Of a DNA stretch of 64,000 nucleotides, positions 58,448-64,000 are shown in pieces. The translations under genes and the position numbers were made by a program. Each line of letters begins with the position of its first letter. Position 1 is the first letter of the stretch. Origin of the DNA: Arabiibacter massiliensis (GTDB lineage Bacteria; Actinomycetota; Coriobacteriia; Coriobacteriales; Eggerthellaceae); contig NZ_LT827021.1 of assembly GCF_900169505.1 (NCBI RefSeq), positions 1,612,001-1,676,000 on the forward strand, read 5' to 3'. The notes under the pieces were generated by a model. That model was not told the origin of the DNA. It ran no database searches and worked only from the letters and a program-made list of their open reading frames with translations.

Positions 58448-60949
58448 CTATCTTTGCTGTCTGAATTTTTTAGAATAGCGGCTTATTAGATCAGCTTTTC
58501 CTAACTGGCTATTTTTCAACGACTCAGCAATTGACGACGCGCAGCTCCAAGTGTCTGGCTGACTAATCTCAGAGACAAATTGTTTGAAGTTGCACTTAAA
58601 AGAATTCAGCAACTCAGGGGTGATGATTCTGATGTTTCTATCGGGAGAGCAATAACGGTCGAATGTGTCGCTGTTGTGAACCATCACAGGATAGCATACG
58701 CATTCATCTGGATATTCATTGCGAAACCAGACGATGGAATTATTCAATTGCGAGCAATCTGATTCGGATATAGTTTCAGTAGTGGTTTGATTTTTGCATT
58801 CGATCACCTGGTATTCCATACCGCCCAAGGCAACCAAATTATCGGGGCCAATTTTGCTTTCATTCTCAGGACGAGAAGCAGAAAAACCCAGCAATTGAAA
58901 AATCTCCATAAGTGACTGCTCGAAACGATTCGAGCTCGCATCTCCAAAGCATAGTGAGTCTAGCAGGTCGTCAGCTTTTAATTGAAAGCTTGCCGGTGTA
59001 GGATATCTAGAAGATATATACTCCAGAACGGAGTCAGCTTGAGAATCAGAATTGTTATACAACTTTTCATACTGAATTCCAGATATCGGAGCCAGCACTG
59101 CCCGATTCGCGCGCTTCGCTGATAGCAATATTTGTTGAGAGATCTCTCGATTTATAAAATTCTCATACTCAGCCATTAGCTGCATAAGATAGCCCTTTTC
59201 AAATGAGCTTTCTGTTTTGTTCTTTGCTTCTTCAAGTACTTTAACAGCTCCACGATAGTCACCCACTCGCGACATCTCAAATGCTTTTCGCTGAGCAATT
59301 GTTGATCTATCCAGCTTTGGCTTACGGTCGTAAAACACTGATGAGATAGTCTGGCGACTGATGTCGACCCATTCTTTATCGCGGCAAAGAGATAGATCCA
59401 TCAACTCGGCGAAATGGTTCATCTGCGGACGTTCGGACTCCGCTAATTGATCCCACAGCTGTTTTGAGAGCTCATATTGCGCCTTCGTGGCTGAGCTGAG
59501 GAATTGCGTCCCGTTCTGGAACGTAAGGATATTCGCGATTTTTTTACCCATGATCAGAACGACACAGTAGTCATTGCTCGAACGAATTCCTCTCCCCATC
59601 CCCTGTTCAATTTTGTGGATTTGAGTTCTCCGGATGTGATTGCTTTCATAATTTATATTCTCTAATACTGATTCAAATTCACTTCTTATCGACGGAAGAC
59701 CATCTATAACGAGAATGCGACATGCATCGCCAGGCAGATCGACACCATCATACTGGTTTATCAGGACGGAAAGACCAACATGGCAACAGCGCATTCTTTC
59801 GACACCTGTCGAGAGGTTGTCTTTTGTAAGCACCTGATCCGCCGCGTCGAGCCAATATTGGGATCGTTGTCTAGAAGGCACAATGACAGCAGTATTGTAG
59901 TGTTTTGAGTATTCAACTATTTGAGCCTTAATTTCATCATCATCTATCTGAGGATTCAAAAGCTGTGGATACAGAATCATTCTCTCACCAAGATCATTCG
60001 CCTTCTCCGGGGCAACAATCCTTGTAAAAGAATCTTCCTCGACGCCCATAGTTGAAACAAAGACGCTATCATCGGACAGAGTGGCACTCATAAAAACACG
60101 ATGCTTGGCATCTTCAAAACTTCTTATGGCCGAAATCGGAATGCATTTCGGAGAAACCTCAATCTGATTTGGTGTTATCACGCAATTGCAAGTTTTCCAA
60201 TCGTCTCTTAAAAGTGGCAGATTAAACAGAATGAAATCACTATCTGCGTATTCTTCATCTTGCAATAATCGTAATACTTCAAGACAATTTTTTTGCCAAA
60301 TCCAGAACGGAACTAAAATGCTTTTACTTCGATCCCCACTTTCAATCACTTCGAGATACTTCTGGGCATCGTATGCCTTAAGCGATTCTTCTAGTATTTT
60401 TACAACACGCTTATAAGCAGCGCTACTTTCGATGATTCGTACCGTAAACTGATCTTCGATGACGTCCATGCATGCATGGACGTCATCAATAACAATGCTC
60501 CCAATTGGACAATTATTGCCGCCGGGGCGCATGCCAAAAACGCTTCTTCCATTCACCAATTTATGAATATTGATTACAAGAATCGCCTTTCCCTCTCGAA
60601 ATAAATACTCTTCTTGGTTTTGAACAACTTTTATCCCCAACTTTTGAGCTTCGGAAATAACCTGATCAACAAGATACGAATGGGGCACGACATACACAGC
60701 AGGCCCCTTATTCTCATTTAAACAGCTTTGTAAAATTATGAGACCAACAGTGGTTTTTCCACTCCCTGTGTTCATCTTCACAATTACATCTTTTTGATCT
60801 CGACACGAGGACCACTGCTTCCATACGTCCGTCTGAACATCTCTTGGGTATTCATGCCCCGGGGCTTTGTCCGGTAAGGCCATGTATATATCGCGAGGAT
60901 CGAGAGGCGACCTCGTACCGCCAATACTGATTTTCGAGAGATCGACCAT
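58448..60949 (-). CDS. Superfamily 2 helicase with PD-(D/E)XK nuclease-like C-terminus (candidate defence protein)
   Basis: The 833-residue product has helicase motif I (VKMNTGSGKTTVGLI, about 57-71), motif II IVIDDVHA (DDVH, 155-158), motif III MSATL, and motif VI EQGMGRGIRSS, as in Rad3/XPD- or DinG-like enzymes. A C-terminal region at about 690-760 (LMEIFQLLGFSASRPENESK, then YQVIECKNQTTTE) has the D/E-x-K pattern of restriction-type nucleases. Codon use is AT-rich, unlike its surroundings. It sits alone between tRNA scars, with upstream and downstream att remnants. No named family recognised; a role in phage or plasmid defence is inference. Confidence 0.7.
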   Translation of the reverse strand: MVDLSKISIGGTRSPLDPRDIYMALPDKAPGHEYPRDVQTDVWKQWSSCRDQKDVIVKMNTGSGKTTVGLIILQSCLNENKGPAVYVVPHSYLVDQVISEAQKLGIKVVQNQEEYLFREGKAILVINIHKLVNGRSVFGMRPGGNNCPIGSIVIDDVHACMDVIEDQFTVRIIESSAAYKRVVKILEESLKAYDAQKYLEVIESGDRSKSILVPFWIWQKNCLEVLRLLQDEEYADSDFILFNLPLLRDDWKTCNCVITPNQIEVSPKCIPISAIRSFEDAKHRVFMSATLSDDSVFVSTMGVEEDSFTRIVAPEKANDLGERMILYPQLLNPQIDDDEIKAQIVEYSKHYNTAVIVPSRQRSQYWLDAADQVLTKDNLSTGVERMRCCHVGLSVLINQYDGVDLPGDACRILVIDGLPSIRSEFESVLENINYESNHIRRTQIHKIEQGMGRGIRSSNDYCVVLIMGKKIANILTFQNGTQFLSSATKAQYELSKQLWDQLAESERPQMNHFAELMDLSLCRDKEWVDISRQTISSVFYDRKPKLDRSTIAQRKAFEMSRVGDYRGAVKVLEEAKNKTESSFEKGYLMQLMAEYENFINREISQQILLSAKRANRAVLAPISGIQYEKLYNNSDSQADSVLEYISSRYPTPASFQLKADDLLDSLCFGDASSNRFEQSLMEIFQLLGFSASRPENESKIGPDNLVALGGMEYQVIECKNQTTTETISESDCSQLNNSIVWFRNEYPDECVCYPVMVHNSDTFDRYCSPDRNIRIITPELLNSFKCNFKQFVSEISQPDTWSCASSIAESLKNSQLGKADLISRYSKKFRQQR

Positions 60950-61100
60950 GAAACCCCCTTAACCGGACATATATGATAAATTTGATTATACCAGGACAGA
61001 TGAAGTGGTGCGGCACTCTCGAGCCATGCAGCGCCCCAAGACTCCAAGCAAGCCCCCTTCATCGAGCCGAGAGTCGCTTTCCAACTCGATCGCTATTTAT

Positions 61101-61146
61101 AGTAGAGACGATAGGATTCGAAACCACGATCTTCATATTGCGAAGC
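61101..61146 (-). repeat. Decayed tRNA-Ala 3' remnant (third att scar)
   Basis: Aligns with the intact tRNA over about 44 bases at roughly 33 identities; the T-arm gattcgaa and the anticodon-side ttgcgaa are kept. It lies between the helicase and ORF6N genes and suggests an older integration. Confidence 0.6.
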
Positions 61147-61208
61147 GTTCTTGATTGCACTGCTGGTTTTAGGCATACTCGTTTTACTTGTTTCTGGAAG
61201 GATCAGCC

Positions 61209-62150
61209 TTGGAAAACGACAGCATTGAGACAAATGGCGGAACTAAGGTGACCAACGATATCGCCTTGACTTCATTCGACCCCATCGATGTCAAAAGTCT
61301 CATCTACGTTGTGCGGAACCAACAGGTCATGCTGGATAGCGATTTGGCAATGCTGTATGACGTGGAAACCAAGGTTTTCAATCAGGCAGTGAGACGTAAC
61401 GAAAACCGCTTTCCCGAAAGATTCCGATTCCGGCTTACGTCAGAAGAGTACGAACGTTTGAGGTCACAAACTGTGACCTCAAACGGAAGAGGAGGAAGGC
61501 GCTATCTTCCCTATGTGTTCACCGAACAGGGGATCGCGATGCTGTCGGCCGTTCTCCGTAGCGACATCGCAGTCGAGACGAGCATTCGTATCATGGATGC
61601 CTTTGTGGAAACACGCCGATTCCTCGCGAACAATGCGGCTCTTTTCGAGCGTATCGGACAAATAGAGCTGAGGCAGCTTGAATATCAAAAGAAGACTGAT
61701 AAAAAGCTCGATCAGGTTTTCGCCTACATAGAAAGTGCGCCCGAGACAACCCAAAAGATTTTCTTCGATGGTCAGCTATTCGATGCTTTCAGTCTCTTGG
61801 TCGAACTCGTTCAGAAAGCCCAGTGCAAGATCGTGCTCATAGATGGATATGTCGACGTTTCGACACTCAATATCTTGACGAAGAAAGCAGCAGGGGTGGC
61901 TGTGACCATCCATACATTGCCCAATGCGCGGTTGACGCAAACCGACATCGATACGTTCAACCACCAGTATCCCGCGTTGACAGTGCGCCGCACCCGGGCT
62001 TTTCACGACCGATTCTTAATTATCGACGATTCAATCGGATATCACATCGGGGCATCGCTCAAGGACGCCGGTAAGAAGTGCTTCGCAATAACGAAAATTC
62101 AAGATGCCAAAATGGTAGAAGACATCTTGGACCGATTGAAGGAAGCTTGA
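61209..62150 (+). CDS. ORF6N-domain protein with PLD-like C-terminus
   Basis: The 313-residue product has an N-terminal ORF6N/KilA-type DNA-binding domain: VVRNQQVMLDSDLAMLYDVE, then KVFNQAVRRNENRFPERFRF, RRYLPYVFTEQGIAMLSAVL and RIMDAFVETRRFLANN. A linker coiled coil (QLEYQKKTDKKLDQVFAYIE) leads to a C-terminal domain with LIDGYVDVSTLNILTKKA and AFHDRFLIIDDSIGYHIGAS, resembling a phospholipase D-type H-x-D..K nuclease or binding fold. Start TTG at 61209 is favoured by GGAAGGA six bases upstream. ORF6N proteins occur in phages and toxin-antitoxin loci. It is in the islet nearest the tRNA gene, on the opposite strand from the helicase. Confidence 0.8.
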   Translation: MENDSIETNGGTKVTNDIALTSFDPIDVKSLIYVVRNQQVMLDSDLAMLYDVETKVFNQAVRRNENRFPERFRFRLTSEEYERLRSQTVTSNGRGGRRYLPYVFTEQGIAMLSAVLRSDIAVETSIRIMDAFVETRRFLANNAALFERIGQIELRQLEYQKKTDKKLDQVFAYIESAPETTQKIFFDGQLFDAFSLLVELVQKAQCKIVLIDGYVDVSTLNILTKKAAGVAVTIHTLPNARLTQTDIDTFNHQYPALTVRRTRAFHDRFLIIDDSIGYHIGASLKDAGKKCFAITKIQDAKMVEDILDRLKEA

Positions 62151-62211
62151 GGGCGGATTCCCGAATTAAGTCGAAAGCCGACGATTCCCACCATGCGGCA
62201 GAAGATAAAAT

Positions 62212-62238
62212 CGGGGCGAAGCCTGTGGCCTCGCCCCG
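62212..62238 (-). terminator. Terminator downstream of tRNA-Ala
   Basis: cggggcga-a-gcc/ggc-c-tcgccccg hairpin followed on the minus strand by ATTTTATC. It lies 13 bases past the encoded CCA. Confidence 0.8.
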
Positions 62239-62250
62239 ATCGGGTTTCCG

Positions 62251-62326
62251 TGGTGGAGATGATGGGATTCGAACCCACGACCCCCACGTTGCGAACGTGA
62301 TGCTCTCCCAGCTGAGCTACATCCCC
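62251..62326 (-). tRNA. tRNA-Ala (anticodon CGC)
   Basis: A full 76-base cloverleaf with encoded CCA. The acceptor stem GGGGATG/CATCTCC contains the G3-U70 pair, the alanine identity element. The D-arm is GCTCAGCTGGGAGAGC, the anticodon loop TTCGCAA (anticodon CGC at 34-36) and the T-loop TTCGAAT. It is the integration target for the islets to its left. Confidence 0.95.
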
Positions 62327-62354
62327 ACGGGTTGGCGCTTTCGCGCGAGTTGAT

Positions 62355-62383
62355 ATTTTGCACGTAGCGGATGAGTTTGTCAA
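62355..62383 (-). promoter_or_regulatory. Promoter of tRNA-Ala
   Basis: Perfect TTGACA (62378-62383) and CAAAAT (62355-62360) with a 17-base spacer on the minus strand, 29 bases before the mature 5' end. Confidence 0.8.
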
Positions 62384-62411
62384 ACGATAATGCAGAATGT
62401 TCACAGATAGG

Positions 62412-62690
62412 TCAGCCGTCGGCATCGTCGGCATCTGAGTCGGGCTCGCGGAGGAAAACAGGGAGGCCCGCGCTCTCGGCCTCTTCCCGCGAGACGTGCA
62501 CGAGAATGTCTCCTGGCTGGCAATCGAGCACCTCGCACAGCATATCGAGCGTCGAGAACCTGACCGCGCGAATCTTGCCCGTCTTGATGCGCGACAGGTT
62601 CACGTTGGTGATGCCCACCTTGTCGGCGAGCTCGTTTAAGGACATCTTGCGATCAGTCATAACCTGATCGAGCCGAAGGACGATAGGCAT
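62412..62690 (-). CDS. XRE-family (YozG-like) transcriptional regulator
   Basis: Small helix-turn-helix protein of 92 residues: MPIVLRLDQVMTDRKMSLNE, LADKVGITNVNLSRIKTGKI and VRFSTLDMLCEVLDCQPGDI, the YozG/Cro-C1 type, with a short acidic tail. It starts nine bases after the DUF2975 gene; such regulators typically pair with DUF2975 membrane proteins. Targets unknown. Confidence 0.88.
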   Translation of the reverse strand: MPIVLRLDQVMTDRKMSLNELADKVGITNVNLSRIKTGKIRAVRFSTLDMLCEVLDCQPGDILVHVSREEAESAGLPVFLREPDSDADDADG

Positions 62691-62699
62691 CGGAAACGC

Positions 62700-63248
62700 C
62701 TATAATGTCTCGTCTGTGAACTCTTGCAGGAGAACGCCGTATTTGAAAACAAATGAGAAAGCAAATATTACTGCCGCAGTAATGAACGGTGCAAAGTTTA
62801 TCGGAATTACTATATTATCCGTCGTAGAATAATATCCCGCATCAACGTTTCCGTATTGCATGATAGAAGCACTAGCGGTAGCAGATATATCAATAATTCC
62901 GCAAAGTAGCAGCAACAGGGCGAGAACACGCAGTCTTTTAACTTGCAGCAAAGTAAAGGGGGATTCTCCCTTTGAAGCGTCTGAAAATATTTTGATGAAA
63001 GTAACGAACATCGCTGCAATCGTGATGTCGTAGAGAAGATAGAGCAAAGTGCTCGTTAAATCAGAGGTTCCAAAAAAATCAAAAGCATCTGGATTCACAA
63101 GCGTACCAATTATGAGGATTACTGTGAAAGCCCAATACAAACATACGATTGGGAAAACTATTTTTAGCGTTACGGCTATGAAAGAGCAAATGCTTTTAAC
63201 CTTTGCCAACGATTGTGCGGTTTCTTTTAAATCATTCCTGCAATCCAC
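62700..63248 (-). CDS. DUF2975 family membrane protein
   Basis: The 182 residues have four predicted helices (CSFIAVTLKIVFPIVCLYWA; LLYLLYDITIAAMFVTFIKI; RVLALLLLLCGIIDISATAS; FAPFITAAVIFAFSFVFKYG), the DUF2975 layout with the family's SPFTLLQVKRLRVLA motif. AT-rich relative to neighbours. Likely a membrane sensor partner of the adjacent XRE regulator, as in the yozG-DUF2975 pairs; function unknown. Confidence 0.85.
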   Translation of the reverse strand: MDCRNDLKETAQSLAKVKSICSFIAVTLKIVFPIVCLYWAFTVILIIGTLVNPDAFDFFGTSDLTSTLLYLLYDITIAAMFVTFIKIFSDASKGESPFTLLQVKRLRVLALLLLLCGIIDISATASASIMQYGNVDAGYYSTTDNIVIPINFAPFITAAVIFAFSFVFKYGVLLQEFTDETL

Positions 63249-63308
63249 TTACAGCCCCTTCGCCGGCGATAGTAAAATCAAGCATGTAGCATCAACTCAA
63301 TAGTAAGA

Positions 63309-63341
63309 GGAAGGGCCGCTTTTCATGAAAGAGACCCTTCC
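63309..63341 (-). terminator. Terminator after the RiPP precursor
   Basis: ggaaggg/cccttcc stem (63309-63315, 63335-63341) around an AT-rich loop; T-rich bases follow on the minus strand. It lies 10 bases past the precursor stop. Confidence 0.65.
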
Positions 63342-63350
63342 GTTATCAGT

Positions 63351-63434
63351 TTAGAATCCCGGAGCAAAACATATCCCGCCAAAGCCGACTATTGTGCAGA
63401 TGCCGCGTGTTTCGCCTTCGCTATAGAACAGCAT
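63351..63434 (-). CDS. RiPP precursor peptide (27 residues)
   Basis: A 27-residue peptide starting MLFYSEGETRG and holding GICTIVGFGGICF with two cysteines nine residues apart, then APGF. It has Gly/Ile/Phe-rich core features but little leader. AGGAGGTG lies within the end of the maturase gene; the ATG comes five bases after that gene's stop, so translation is coupled. Tight linkage to a SPASM enzyme suggests it is the modified substrate. No known RiPP class recognised. Confidence 0.75.
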   Translation of the reverse strand: MLFYSEGETRGICTIVGFGGICFAPGF

Positions 63435-63439
63435 GTTGT

Positions 63440-64000
63440 TCACCTCCTTTGCTGTAACGATGCTTGCATTCTTCTTCCCAGGTCGTCGTAGAAGGCCTGG
63501 GTCATCGCGCAATAGGAGTCTCGCGACTCCAGATTGCCCGATGCGAACAGCGAGCGGGCTCGGCAGCCTCCCCCGCAGATTCGCGTGTAGCGGCACGACG
63601 AGCAGCCTTCGAACTCCGCAGCGTCGAGCGCGCGGAACCGCCGGCTGACGTCGCTCTCGAGCGCCTCGGCCAAAGTCCCCGTGAACACGTTGCCCATGGC
63701 CAACTCAGGGCGCTGCAGCATGTGGCACGGATACACGGTGCCGTCCGCCGCGACGCTCACCTCGCGATAGCCCGCGCCGCAATTGCGCTTGACCGTGAGG
63801 TTGAGCCCCACCGGCGCATCGAGCAGCGCGAGGGGCCTTCCTCCGTCGAGCGTCAGCAGTCCGAGGCCGAGCGCGCGCAGCTCCTCGTCGCCGGGAAGCA
63901 GCGGCGCCAGCGCGTCTTCGGGCTCGCAGGTGAGCAGGCTGAAGTTGAGCGTCGCGCCAAGGTCGCGTGAAAGCTTCACATATGCGGGCAGGTCGCCGAC
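63440..64000 (-). CDS. Radical SAM/SPASM peptide maturase, C-terminal part (runs off the right edge)
   Basis: Only the last 186 codons are present. They encode the SPASM domain with auxiliary Fe-S cluster cysteines: NCGAGYREVSVAADGTVYPC (first two), then CSSCRYTRICGGGCRA and the last Cys in SRDSYC. This is typical of enzymes that form thioether or C-C bonds in ribosomal peptides. The radical SAM core with CxxxCxxC lies outside the window. The downstream 27-residue peptide is its probable substrate. Confidence 0.85.
   Translation of the reverse strand, partial: VGDLPAYVKLSRDLGATLNFSLLTCEPEDALAPLLPGDEELRALGLGLLTLDGGRPLALLDAPVGLNLTVKRNCGAGYREVSVAADGTVYPCHMLQRPELAMGNVFTGTLAEALESDVSRRFRALDAAEFEGCSSCRYTRICGGGCRARSLFASGNLESRDSYCAMTQAFYDDLGRRMQASLQQRR

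Overview
The window looks like a chromosomal segment of a high-GC member of the Coriobacteriia, probably Eggerthellaceae (Eggerthella/Gordonibacter-like). The basis is strong GC bias, an rarA-alaS-ruvX-mltG-yqeG-aroE-aroC-aroK-aroB gene order, a very large surface protein with a CWVHWY-type C-terminal membrane anchor, a small multihaem quinol-dehydrogenase-like cytochrome, and nrfA next to a System I cytochrome c maturation operon. This placement is an inference from gene content; no database was consulted.

Layout. 1-12,112 (minus strand): housekeeping block with rarA, a DUF948-like membrane protein, an AI-2E family permease, alaS, ruvX, mltG, yqeG and the shikimate genes aroE, aroC, aroK and aroB (aroB runs off the left edge). 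12,300-19,230: a candidate 6S RNA, a PhoP/PhoR-type two-component system, a truncated RhuM gene whose 3' end is an exact parS site, and the phosphate ABC transporter pstSCAB. PstS appears circularly permuted. 19,500-31,200: a mop/TOBE protein, then a small membrane protein and a 3,581-residue surface protein with about 17 tandem SHIRT/InlB-like repeats. 31,635-31,667 contains a near match to a Nextera transposon adapter, so the local assembly is suspect. 31,769-36,714 (plus strand): a transglutaminase-like lipoprotein and a minimal type IV pilus/type II secretion-like operon (PilC-like, four small membrane proteins, PilT). 36,747-40,049: DUF2804, MscS and an Xre-zeta toxin-antitoxin pair. 40,432-43,363: anaerobic ribonucleotide reductase nrdD-nrdG. 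43,671-44,853: a small hypothetical and a degenerate homocysteine-methyltransferase-like protein. 45,150-45,670: two tandem paralogous C-rich-loop small RNAs. 45,798-47,814: a D-2-hydroxyacid dehydrogenase and galU. 48,022-56,368: ccmEFABCD and an nrfH-like/nrfA pair, i.e. nitrite ammonification and the machinery that attaches its haems. 56,713-62,326: low-GC accessory islets accreted at tRNA-Ala(CGC), marked by three 3'-tRNA remnants; they carry a frameshifted DUF4143 ATPase, a helicase-nuclease-like protein and an ORF6N/PLD-like protein. 62,412-64,000: an Xre/DUF2975 pair and the end of a RiPP locus (radical SAM/SPASM maturase plus a 27-residue precursor).

Dispersed palindromic repeats run through the intergenic spaces. 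One family (ggatccttcga...gctcaggatgac) has seven copies, one of which lies inside the pstA coding sequence. A second family is built on gtgacaaagggacgggg. The candidates most worth following are the permuted PstS, the tandem C-rich sRNAs, the RiPP locus, the helicase-nuclease islet and the parS site.
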